Below are positions 1 to 8,284 of a stretch of DNA of 55,077 nucleotides, piece by piece (position 1 is the stretch's first letter; every line of letters begins with the position of its first letter). The stretch spans positions 1-55,077 of the forward strand of contig MGTJ01000049.1 in assembly GCA_001799395.1 (NCBI GenBank). Reading direction: 5' to 3'. The notes under the pieces were generated by a model that had not been told where the DNA came from, searched no databases, and saw nothing but the letters and a program-made list of their open reading frames with translations. The DNA comes from Desulfobacterales bacterium RIFOXYA12_FULL_46_15. GTDB lineage: Bacteria > Desulfobacterota > Desulfobacteria > Desulfobacterales > Desulfobacteraceae. Position numbers and translations under genes: made by a program.

Positions 1-278
1 AAAATATTTAAAATTTATTTCATGAAAAATAAATCAGACTTTTTGCTGAAACTCCACTCCTCAGCGCCTGCTATTTTTCACCGGGAATTGCTGATTAAAT
101 TCTTTGCCTGTGCTCTATATGAAATATGTAATTTTCATATGCCTTTGGGTGAGAAGCCAGGAGGGAAGATACCAGGGCTTCATCTTTAAATCAAAAAAAA
201 TCCGGCTTTACAATTTTATATGCTATCCATTATATATTAGAGACGATTGTAAAACCCTATAACCATCAGGAAAAAAAT
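1..278. other. Left-edge intergenic region, no gene seen
   Basis: No convincing reading frame or RNA gene is visible. The stretch is AT-rich and presumably carries the promoter of the downstream ATPase gene. An 8-bp inverted repeat (ATATGAAA at 117-124, TTTCATAT at 133-140) could be an operator or simply AT-rich sequence. The upstream gene lies outside the window. Confidence 0.5.
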
Positions 279-2096
279 ATGCAGATGCAAAAGGATAAAA
301 GATTTTCCTCTCAGAATATCTGTAAGGCACTTATGGCTGCCCGGTTGATTTCAAGGGAACAGGCCCAGGATCTTTTAAAAAAAGAAAACAGGGTACGAAC
401 TATTCTTTTAAAACAAAAGACCAGAGGAGAGGAGGCTTCATTATCCAGGGAACAACAGGCTGATCTGATATCGTTTATAGACGTTATTCTGTATTTGAAA
501 CCGGAAAGAGACAATGAGCCTGGCAAAATTATTGACGAAGACTTGATTTATTCAACCCTGGCTGAATCATGGAAGGTTCCTTATAGAAAAATCGATCCGT
601 TGAAGCTGGAACTTAATCTTGTCACAGGGACCATATCAAAATCTTTTGCCGCCAAACACCTGCTTTTACCATTGATGATTGAGGAAGGTAAATTGATTGT
701 GGCAACACCTGATCCATTCAATTATGAAATAATTAAAGATGTTGAAATGGTGTCAAAGCTCAAGGTAAAAATTGTTCTAAGCTCAAAAACGGATATTGAA
801 AAGCTTATCAGCGAATTCTTCGGATTCAGACATTCCATTGCGGCAGCAGAAGATCTTTTTTCTTCAAAAGGGATAGATATCGGTAATCTTGAGCAGTTTG
901 TCAGTTTAAAATCTTCTGATGATTTTCCCTCCACCGACCAGCATATTGTTAATGCGGTAAATCATCTTTTCAGCTATTCTTTTGACCAGCAGGCAAGCGA
1001 TATCCATATCGAGCCCAAGCGGGATGTCTGCCTTGTCAGGATGCGGATTGACGGTGTGCTTCACACAGTTTACAAACTTCCAAAAAAATTACACAATGCC
1101 GTGGTCAGCAGGATCAAATCACTTTCCAGACTCGATATGGCAGAAAAAAGAAGGCCCCAGGACGGCAGGATCAAAATGGAAAAGGATGATAAAGAGGTCG
1201 AAATCAGGGTTTCGACAATTCCTGTGGCATTTGGCGAAAAAGTAGTTTTAAGGATCATGGACCCGGATATTCTCTTCCAGGATCTTGAACATCTCGGTTT
1301 TTTTGAAGAAGATTTTGAAAGATATAAAAAACTCATCACAATGCCTTTCGGTATTGTTCTCGTGACAGGCCCAACAGGTTCCGGCAAGTCCACAACCCTT
1401 TATTCAAGCCTGAGAATGCTGTCTTCACCTGAAGTCAACATCACGACAATAGAGGACCCCATTGAAATGATTCACGAAGAGTTTAATCAAATCGCAGTTC
1501 AGGCAGCCGTTAATGTGACCTTTGGTTCAGTATTGAGAAATATCCTCCGCCAGGACCCGGATATTATTATGGTTGGTGAAATCAGAGACCTTGAAACCGC
1601 CCAGGCAGCAGTTCAGGCTGCCCTGACAGGGCATCTGGTGCTCTCCACCCTCCATACCAATGATGCTGTCACAACGATTTTCAGGCTTCTTGACCTGGGA
1701 ATTCCACCTTATCTGATCCAGTCTTCTTTAAATGGGGTTGTGGCTCAGAGGCTTGTGAGGAAAATATGTCCATATTGTGCCCAGGATTTTGAAATGGATA
1801 CCAGGGAGCTGGCAGATCTTGGCCTGGGAATTGACCCCCGGGGTGTTGTCAACCTTAAACATGGCAAGGGGTGTTCAAAATGCAGGAATACCGGTTATAA
1901 GGGCCGAACCGGGATTTATGAAATCATGCCCTATTCAGAATCGCTTAAGCTTTTAACGGCAAATGGCTCAGGTTTGGATAAACTCAGAAAAAAAGCAGTT
2001 GAAGAGGGGCTTGTCCTCCTGCGCGAGAATGGTATCAGAAAGATGCTGAACGGTCAGACAACTTACCAGGAGATTTTAAGGGTAACATGGGATTAG
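279..2096 (+). CDS. GspE/PilB-type secretion or type IV pilus assembly ATPase
   Basis: A hexameric cytoplasmic ATPase that would power type II secretion or type IV pilus extension. The 605-residue length fits the GspE/PulE/PilB family. An N-terminal T2SSE_N/MshEN-like region (about residues 80-190) precedes the ATPase core. Walker A GPTGSGKST lies at residues 364-372, with Asp and His boxes following. A zinc-binding tetracysteine is formed by Cys497, Cys500, Cys532 and Cys535, as in PilB/GspE and unlike PilT. No platform or pilin gene lies beside it, so secretion versus pilus cannot be decided. A prepilin peptidase is encoded at 32438-33229. The ATG at 279 follows AGGA; an in-frame ATG two codons later is an alternative. 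Confidence 0.9.
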   Translation: MQMQKDKRFSSQNICKALMAARLISREQAQDLLKKENRVRTILLKQKTRGEEASLSREQQADLISFIDVILYLKPERDNEPGKIIDEDLIYSTLAESWKVPYRKIDPLKLELNLVTGTISKSFAAKHLLLPLMIEEGKLIVATPDPFNYEIIKDVEMVSKLKVKIVLSSKTDIEKLISEFFGFRHSIAAAEDLFSSKGIDIGNLEQFVSLKSSDDFPSTDQHIVNAVNHLFSYSFDQQASDIHIEPKRDVCLVRMRIDGVLHTVYKLPKKLHNAVVSRIKSLSRLDMAEKRRPQDGRIKMEKDDKEVEIRVSTIPVAFGEKVVLRIMDPDILFQDLEHLGFFEEDFERYKKLITMPFGIVLVTGPTGSGKSTTLYSSLRMLSSPEVNITTIEDPIEMIHEEFNQIAVQAAVNVTFGSVLRNILRQDPDIIMVGEIRDLETAQAAVQAALTGHLVLSTLHTNDAVTTIFRLLDLGIPPYLIQSSLNGVVAQRLVRKICPYCAQDFEMDTRELADLGLGIDPRGVVNLKHGKGCSKCRNTGYKGRTGIYEIMPYSESLKLLTANGSGLDKLRKKAVEEGLVLLRENGIRKMLNGQTTYQEILRVTWD

Positions 2097-2118
2097 GGGA
2101 CAACCCCTCCCATAATCC
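2090..2118 (+). terminator. Possible terminator hairpin after the ATPase gene
   Basis: GGATTA-GGGG (2090-2099) pairs with CCCC (2104-2107) and TAATCC (2113-2118) around an ACAA loop and a TCCCA bulge. The hairpin overlaps the stop codon and is followed by only a short T run, so function is uncertain. It sits between convergent genes. Confidence 0.35.
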
Positions 2119-2178
2119 TTAAGCATAACATAGACAATCGGGTTCCCCGGGAAAGATCTGAGAACGATGGGTTTGATG

Positions 2179-3210
2179 TTAATTGACAATATCATCCGGT
2201 TTGATTTCATACTTGGACGACAGGATCATTACGGTTGATGAAATATCTTCAGTATGAAGCACAATCATTTTGCCGGCTTTAATATTGTCAAATTTAACCT
2301 GATTTTTTTTATCCGGTTGCAGGATATTGTTGTTACCGGCGGTATCGATCACCCTCATGACAGAATAGATCTGCCCCGGTTTGACATGGGAGCTGCCGAT
2401 GTTGATAAAGGCAATATAATTGTCATTAATCATGAGATTATCGTCCTCAGAGCAAAGTATGTTTCCATTGATGGGAGCAGGAGTTTCGTCAACAGTCAAT
2501 ATGCTTTCCCTGTTTTTCAATGCCATGATCATGTCACCCTCGCTGATCGGTCTGTAAGAATTGACTACCATTGCTGTTGCATACGCCACTTTATGCTCAA
2601 GAATTTTAATCTTTGCATGGATAAGATGCCTTATGCCTGTGAAGGTCTGACCTTTGGTTGTCTTTTCAACCAGGCTGGTATTGAAGACATGATAGAGTTT
2701 TCCGGGGATTAATGGTTCTTTCCCGGATGGGTTTATATAGATGATATCATTGGAAGACATCATTACCTTGTTATCCTGATCCATGATGACACTGCCAAGG
2801 GACGGCTCGGCATTTTTCTTTACAAACCCGATTCGATCCATCTCGGCAAAAGAAAAAGAGGGTATTACCTTTTCAGGAGGCTTTTCTTGTTTGACTTCTT
2901 CTATTTTTGCAATTTCGGGTTTTACAACAGCACCTTCTTTCAGAAAAATCCTGATTTTTTTTCCAGGGTAAATCCAATGGGGATTTTTAATATCCTGGTT
3001 CATTTCCCATAAGCCTGGCCAGTCCCACTGGGAATTGTAGAATTTCCGGGATAAATCCCACAAGGTGTCGCCTTTTTTAATAGTATAATAAAAACCTGAG
3101 TCCTCACCCGGGACAAAATCTATATTTTCTTCAGCAAATCCGGATGAACAGAGCATAAATCCCATAATGGCCATAACAAATGCTCCGGCTAATGTTCTTC
3201 CGTTTTGCAT
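2179..3210 (-). CDS. Secreted LysM-domain protein
   Basis: A 343-residue exported protein with an N-terminal signal peptide ending near residue 26 and one LysM module at about residues 42-90 (YTIKKGDTLWDLSRKF, then NPHWIYPGKKI), which should bind peptidoglycan glycan chains in the periplasm. The remaining 230 residues form an uncharacterised, probably beta-rich region with two similar blocks around 'PGKLYHV' and 'PGQIYSV', which suggests an internal repeat. The ATG at 3210 has an excellent upstream AGGAGG. It is divergent from the HD-domain gene. LysM proteins of this architecture are common in Desulfobacterota; the role is unknown. Confidence 0.8.
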   Translation of the reverse strand: MQNGRTLAGAFVMAIMGFMLCSSGFAEENIDFVPGEDSGFYYTIKKGDTLWDLSRKFYNSQWDWPGLWEMNQDIKNPHWIYPGKKIRIFLKEGAVVKPEIAKIEEVKQEKPPEKVIPSFSFAEMDRIGFVKKNAEPSLGSVIMDQDNKVMMSSNDIIYINPSGKEPLIPGKLYHVFNTSLVEKTTKGQTFTGIRHLIHAKIKILEHKVAYATAMVVNSYRPISEGDMIMALKNRESILTVDETPAPINGNILCSEDDNLMINDNYIAFINIGSSHVKPGQIYSVMRVIDTAGNNNILQPDKKNQVKFDNIKAGKMIVLHTEDISSTVMILSSKYEIKPDDIVN

Positions 3211-3247
3211 ATGTCCTCCTGATTTATGAAAGTTTAAATTCGAATTC

Positions 3248-3277
3248 TTGACTTTATTTAAACTCCTGTTCTATAAA
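3248..3277 (+). promoter_or_regulatory. Sigma-70-like promoter for the HD-domain gene
   Basis: TTGACT (3248-3253), an 18-bp spacer and TATAAA (3272-3277). Transcription would start near 3284, between this site and the ATG at 3320. The TTG that could be read as a start codon at 3248 is therefore more likely the -35 box. Confidence 0.5.
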
Positions 3278-3319
3278 AAGTCAAGGATTGTTGCGATTAT
3301 CACGGGTATTGAAACAAAA

Positions 3320-3871
3320 ATGAAACATATTGCCAACCTGTTATTTGAAGTCAGAATATTAAAGGATATTGTAAGAAGCGGGTATGCATTTCTTGGGTCA
3401 GGAAAAGAAACCATTGCCGAACATAGCTTCATGACGGCTTTTATCTGTTTTACCATGGCCCGGCTGGACCCGGATGCCGATAGCGAGAAGCTTGTGACCA
3501 TGGCCTTGGTCCATGATATTGCCGAGGCAAGGACCGGGGATTTGAACTATGTTGAAAAAAAATACTGTACAACGGATGAAACCAAAGCCATTTCTCATCT
3601 CAAAAAGCATATCCCATTTGGTAATGACATCAAAGCCCTGGTGGATGAATTTAACCTGGGAGAATCAAAAGAAGCAAAACTTGCAAATGATGCCGATCAG
3701 ATTTCTTTTATTCTGGAATTGAAAAAGCTTATGGACACAGGCGTAAAAGGCCCTGAAAAATGGCTCCCCATTATTTGTGGAAGACTTGTAACGCAGACTG
3801 GACAAAGAATTGCCGATGCCATCCTTAAAACAGGCTGGGATGAATGGTGGATGAATGATTACTCTGAATGA
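3320..3871 (+). CDS. HD-domain phosphohydrolase, YfbR/HDDC2-like
   Basis: A 183-residue HD-superfamily metal-dependent phosphohydrolase resembling 5'-deoxynucleotidase YfbR and HDDC2. The ligand pattern is visible as AEHSF (first His), the HD pair in LVHDIAEA, and a late Asp in NDADQISF. The likely substrate is a nucleoside 5'-monophosphate, but this is inferred from family. I chose ATG 3320 over an in-frame TTG at 3248 because homologues begin near 'NLLFE..ILK' and the upstream TTG coincides with a promoter -35 element. The stop overlaps the next gene by 17 nt, which implies co-transcription with the regulator and possibly motAB. Confidence 0.8.
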   Translation: MKHIANLLFEVRILKDIVRSGYAFLGSGKETIAEHSFMTAFICFTMARLDPDADSEKLVTMALVHDIAEARTGDLNYVEKKYCTTDETKAISHLKKHIPFGNDIKALVDEFNLGESKEAKLANDADQISFILELKKLMDTGVKGPEKWLPIICGRLVTQTGQRIADAILKTGWDEWWMNDYSE

Positions 3872-5213
3872 TAAAAAGAAGCCCTTGGAATTGGTTTCTC
3901 TTTTATTTGTTCATGGTATAGCAGAAAGGGAAGATTTTAAAGGATTTTCAAAAGAGAAAGGATTTGTTCTTGAGATCTGCATGGATTTTCAATCCGCCCC
4001 GGATCTTGCAAAATTGAAACAACCGGATCTGATTATCATTGAGTCTGATGATGATGTATCTTTTGATCACCTGATCAAGGAATTGTCTGAATTAAAGTTT
4101 AATTTTAAACCGGCGGTTTATCTGTCTCTTGCCGAATACCCCGTGCCAGGGTTAAGACTGAAGTTCCTCCGGGAGGGTGTTGATGATTTTTTAATCAGAC
4201 CGTTTTCGCCAGAGGAAGTCAAAGAAAAGCTCCGCATTTCTCTTGATAGGAAAAATATCAGCCAGATAAACCATATCCTGAATCAGACCCATGTAAAAAC
4301 GACAAGCTATCTCAAACGGTTCAAAATAGAATTAAAACAGGCGAAAACAGAACTTTACGAAGAGCGCCTTGCCCTGAATAATGCCTTGAAACAGATCAAC
4401 CAGATGGCAAATGAACGAACCCGGTTGAAACGGGAGATCAAAAATCTAAAAGAAACCCTTGATGGCAATATGGAGGGTTTTTCAGAAATACTATCCGGGT
4501 TGATAAAAACAAGAATTGAAAAAAACAGGGGACATGGGGAACGAGTTGCCCAGATCGCAGGTTTTCTGGCAGAACAATTAAAAATTGATGAAAAAAAAAT
4601 GACGGATCTTCGAAAAGCTGCTATGCTACACGAAATCGGTCTGCTTTTTGTTCCGGAAGCAACGCTGCAGAAAGAGAAAGAGGAGCGCTCGGATTTTGAG
4701 AATGGCTTGTTTCTGCAGTATCCGGTTAAGGGGGCCGCACTTCTTTCATCCTGTACGGAATTTTTTAATTGTGCCGAAATTATCCGGCACATGAATGAAA
4801 ATGCAGATGGTACAGGAAAGCCGGATGGTATGAAAAAAAAATATATTCCTTTATTGTCAAGGATCTTAGCCGGAGCCGATGTGTTTGATACCTTAAGAGA
4901 GGAGCGTGTGATATCATCTCTTGAAAAATTTCTGATAAAACTGGAAGACTATTCCGGGTCAAGGCTTGATCCGATGATCGTAGCCTTGCTGGAAAAATAT
5001 GCTGTTCTTCATATGGGGTCTGATGCATATTGTATCAAAGGCAAAGGCATTCATCAATTGGAGCCTGGTATGACGCTTGGAACCGCACTTTTTACAAATA
5101 CCGGAACCAAACTTTTTTCTGCAAATACTTTACTTACTCAGGATGCTATTGATAAGATAAAAAAATACAGCAGGGAGTATCCTGTAGATGAAACTGTTTA
5201 TATAAGGGTTTAA
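3855..5213 (+). CDS. Response-regulator-like protein with degenerate HD-GYP domain
   Basis: 452 residues: an N-terminal receiver-like fold (about 1-130, with a DLIIIESDDD strand and a late FLIRPF strand), a coiled coil (about 140-215), then an HD-GYP-like domain (about 220-400). Canonical HD-GYP phosphodiesterases use HD, a distal His and an HHE...DG.GYP set to bind metals and cleave cyclic di-GMP. Here the pair is His259-Glu260 (HEIGL), HHE is replaced by HMNE and GYP by GKP. It is therefore probably a non-catalytic c-di-GMP or partner-binding module. It lies directly upstream of motA (2-nt gap), so a role in motility control is a reasonable inference. Confidence 0.75.
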   Translation: MITLNDKKKPLELVSLLFVHGIAEREDFKGFSKEKGFVLEICMDFQSAPDLAKLKQPDLIIIESDDDVSFDHLIKELSELKFNFKPAVYLSLAEYPVPGLRLKFLREGVDDFLIRPFSPEEVKEKLRISLDRKNISQINHILNQTHVKTTSYLKRFKIELKQAKTELYEERLALNNALKQINQMANERTRLKREIKNLKETLDGNMEGFSEILSGLIKTRIEKNRGHGERVAQIAGFLAEQLKIDEKKMTDLRKAAMLHEIGLLFVPEATLQKEKEERSDFENGLFLQYPVKGAALLSSCTEFFNCAEIIRHMNENADGTGKPDGMKKKYIPLLSRILAGADVFDTLREERVISSLEKFLIKLEDYSGSRLDPMIVALLEKYAVLHMGSDAYCIKGKGIHQLEPGMTLGTALFTNTGTKLFSANTLLTQDAIDKIKKYSREYPVDETVYIRV

Positions 5214-5215
5214 AT

Positions 5216-5986
<771 letters not shown>

Positions 5987-5997
5987 AAGGGATTTAG

Positions 5998-6822
5998 ATG
6001 GCTGAGGACAAAAATAGATCAGAGAGTAGTGAGGAAGAAACAAGTCTTTCACCCCCTCCTGAAGAACCCAAAAAGCAAAAATCCGGGGCACCTGAATGGA
6101 TGTGTACGTTTTCAGATCTGGTGACCCTTTTGATGTGCCTTTTTGTTCTTTTGTTCGCCATGAGTACCACCCAACAGGAATCCTATAAAGAACTCGTTCA
6201 ATCTTTAAGAAGCGCCCTGGGTGCACAGACCGTACCGGAAGCCGGTACACGGGAGGGGCTTACCATGCATCCCGTTCCTTCGGAAGAACCGACTGATAAT
6301 CAGCAGATTGATGAACTTGGCGGTATGATTGAAAAAGAGATGGAGGAAATTGTCAGCGAGGTCAGGGAGCTGGTTCTGTTTAACAAACTGGGCGGAGAGG
6401 TCAGTGTAATAAAAACCGAAGAAGGTATTGTGATCACCATGTCTGATCTTCTTTTATTTTCAGAAGGAGGCACAAAACTGTCGGATAAAGGATATGATAT
6501 CTTAAAAATGGTTGCAGCCGTTCTTTCCAAACTTGCATATCATGTAAAAATTAAAGGGCATACAGACAGTTCGCCTATTTCTTCGTCCCTATATCCTTCA
6601 AACTGGGAATTATCAAGCGCCAGGGCGTCAATGGTGGTAAGATTGCTGGTGGATAACGGAGTCCCCCCCCAGTATATTTCAGCAGAAGGGTATGCCCATT
6701 ATCATCCTGTTGCCACAAACGATACAGCCAAGGGCAGGGCATTGAACCGCCGGGTGGAAATTGTTTATGAAAGGGACAGTATCGCACGACAGTTGTCCGG
6801 CATGAACACAAGAGAAAAATAA
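5998..6822 (+). CDS. motB: Flagellar motor stator protein MotB/PomB
   Basis: A 274-residue stator subunit with a single TM (about residues 35-58) carrying the ion-binding Asp40 in the context TFSDLVTLLMCLFVLL, and a C-terminal OmpA-like peptidoglycan-binding domain (about 160-260) with GHTDSSPI and PSNWELSSARA. The F-x-D-L and LMC.FVLL pattern resembles sodium-driven PomB more than E. coli MotB (YADF); coupling-ion choice is an inference. An unusual run of eight C residues at 6663-6670 encodes part of GVPPQ. It ends a probable operon with motA and the upstream HD-GYP-like gene. Confidence 0.93.
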   Translation: MAEDKNRSESSEEETSLSPPPEEPKKQKSGAPEWMCTFSDLVTLLMCLFVLLFAMSTTQQESYKELVQSLRSALGAQTVPEAGTREGLTMHPVPSEEPTDNQQIDELGGMIEKEMEEIVSEVRELVLFNKLGGEVSVIKTEEGIVITMSDLLLFSEGGTKLSDKGYDILKMVAAVLSKLAYHVKIKGHTDSSPISSSLYPSNWELSSARASMVVRLLVDNGVPPQYISAEGYAHYHPVATNDTAKGRALNRRVEIVYERDSIARQLSGMNTREK

Positions 6823-6912
6823 TAAACCATGGAATATCCAATGGAATTAATGGAGTTTTAAAACAGGAAAATTGATGAGCTTGAGGTGATGTAGTGCCTT
6901 TTGAATATGATT

Positions 6913-7362
6913 TTAGAGAGGATTAATCTGTATATCCAATTTTTTGATGGACAGATCCAGCTTCTTTTTTTCAAGCCGTACAATTTTTTCAAGCAGTTTT
7001 TCAGGGATATCCTTTTTTATGCCAGGACATGAATTCGCCATTGTATTCCAGTTTTCCGGATGTCGGATAAGGGTTGCGATAAAAGGCCAGGCTTTGCACA
7101 TATAAGGTTTGACCGGGTGAATGGTGCATTGTTTTTCTTTGTCAAAGAAAATACAACGGCCATCCTTGCCGCACGCCAGAACATGTCTTGATCCTGATTT
7201 TTCACAATACCGCATTGCAAATTGGTCAGGGTTGAAGCTGATATACTCTGAAATGTGTATGATATCCCGGGCTGTGACATAAGTGCCGCCGAATCCTTTG
7301 CAGCAATCACCGCATTGGCGGCAGGTGAATATATCCTCTCCGGTAACCGGATCAGAATCCAT
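6913..7362 (-). CDS. YkgJ-family cysteine-cluster protein
   Basis: A 149-residue protein of the YkgJ/Fe-S-or-zinc cysteine-cluster family (UPF0153-like). The signature CRQCGDCCKG is at residues 14-23. Further cysteines occur in ACGKDGRC.FF, QCTIHPVKPYMCKAWPF and NSCPG, a pattern seen across this family and likely to bind a metal. The molecular role is not established. The ATG overlaps the end of recR by 11 nt, so it is the last gene of the tRNA-Ser-dnaX-ebfC-recR unit. Confidence 0.85.
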   Translation of the reverse strand: MDSDPVTGEDIFTCRQCGDCCKGFGGTYVTARDIIHISEYISFNPDQFAMRYCEKSGSRHVLACGKDGRCIFFDKEKQCTIHPVKPYMCKAWPFIATLIRHPENWNTMANSCPGIKKDIPEKLLEKIVRLEKKKLDLSIKKLDIQINPL

Positions 7363-7951
7363 ATCTTTTTTCCATGGCTTTTTGCATAGTTAAATGATCT
7401 ATGTATTGCAAATCCCCTCCCATGGGAATTCCGGAGGCAATTCTCGTGATCCTGATATTTGATTTTTTAAGCTTTGCCAGGATATAAGATGCAGTTGCCT
7501 CTCCTTCCACATTGGTTTTTGTTGCCAGAATGATTTCTTTGATTTTTTCAGGATCAGCTCTTCTCATCAGCTCTTTTATCCTGATATCGTCAGGTCCTAT
7601 ACCATCAATGGGAGAAAGAAGCCCGCCCAGAATATGATAGATGCCATGATAAACCTTTGATTTTTCTATGGCCGCCATATCTGTCGGATTTTCAACAACA
7701 CATATGAGGGATTTATCCCTTACAGGATCGGCGCATATCCTGCATATTTCCTGATCACTAAAGGAAAAGCAGATTTCACAAAGCCGGATACTGCTTTTAA
7801 GCCCAATAATATCTGCCGCCAAGGCCGCAGCCTCCCCGGGAGAAGCATGAAGGATGTGAAGCGTCAGTCTTTCCGCCGTCTTTTTACCTATACCGGGAAG
7901 CTTGGACAGGCTATGGATCAATTTTATAATCGGTTCCGGATAGTGTATCAT
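7352..7951 (-). CDS. recR: Recombination mediator RecR
   Basis: A 199-residue RecR, the DNA-clamp partner of RecO/RecF in gap repair. Visible parts are the helix-hairpin-helix LPGIGKKTAERL (about 18-29), a C4 zinc finger (CEIC ... CRIC, about 57-72), the Toprim segment starting at CVVENPTDM (about 82) and the C-terminal Walker-B-like SGIPMGGDLQYID. The length matches the family (about 200). It is 9 nt downstream of ebfC, and the dnaX-ebfC-recR order is widely conserved in bacteria. Confidence 0.97.
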   Translation of the reverse strand: MIHYPEPIIKLIHSLSKLPGIGKKTAERLTLHILHASPGEAAALAADIIGLKSSIRLCEICFSFSDQEICRICADPVRDKSLICVVENPTDMAAIEKSKVYHGIYHILGGLLSPIDGIGPDDIRIKELMRRADPEKIKEIILATKTNVEGEATASYILAKLKKSNIRITRIASGIPMGGDLQYIDHLTMQKAMEKRYGF

Positions 7952-7960
7952 AATGGCTTT

Positions 7961-8272
7961 TCAAAGTCCTGGGATATTTAATCCGCCGGTCAGTTTACCC
8001 ATTTCTGCCGATACCATTTCCTTGGATTTGGTCAATGCGTCATTCACAGCCGCCAGAACAAGGTCCTGAAGCATTTCAATATCATCCGGATTAACCACTT
8101 CTTTTTCAAAAACTATGGATTCGATTTTCTGGGCCCCATTGGCTACAACTTTGACCATACCGCCACCGGCAGAAGTCTCAATGGTCTTTGTTGCCAATTC
8201 CTGTTGGGTTTGAAGCATTTTTTTTTGGAGCTTCTGGGCCTGTTTCATCATTGAATGCATATTGTTCATCAT
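7961..8272 (-). CDS. ebfC: YbaB/EbfC nucleoid-associated protein
   Basis: A 103-residue YbaB/EbfC-family DNA-binding protein forming a tweezer-like dimer. The N-terminal helix is Met/Gln/Lys-rich ([12 protein letters not shown]). The conserved core reads [18 protein letters not shown] and the C-terminal half ends PGL. AAGGAG sits 10 nt before the first ATG; several ATGs follow closely (residues 2, 5, 8, 9), so the exact start is uncertain by a few codons. It lies between dnaX (12 nt away) and recR. Confidence 0.95.
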   Translation of the reverse strand: MMNNMHSMMKQAQKLQKKMLQTQQELATKTIETSAGGGMVKVVANGAQKIESIVFEKEVVNPDDIEMLQDLVLAAVNDALTKSKEMVSAEMGKLTGGLNIPGL

Positions 8273-8284
8273 AATTTTACTCCT

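Noticed and set aside
117-140. 8-bp inverted repeat ATATGAAA/TTTCATAT as a regulator site
   Set aside because: AT-rich, short, and no regulator suggested; mentioned only within the left-edge region.
3248-3319. TTG at 3248 as start of the HD-domain protein
   Set aside because: It coincides with a TTGACT -35 box of a likely promoter, and homologues begin at the ATG at 3320.
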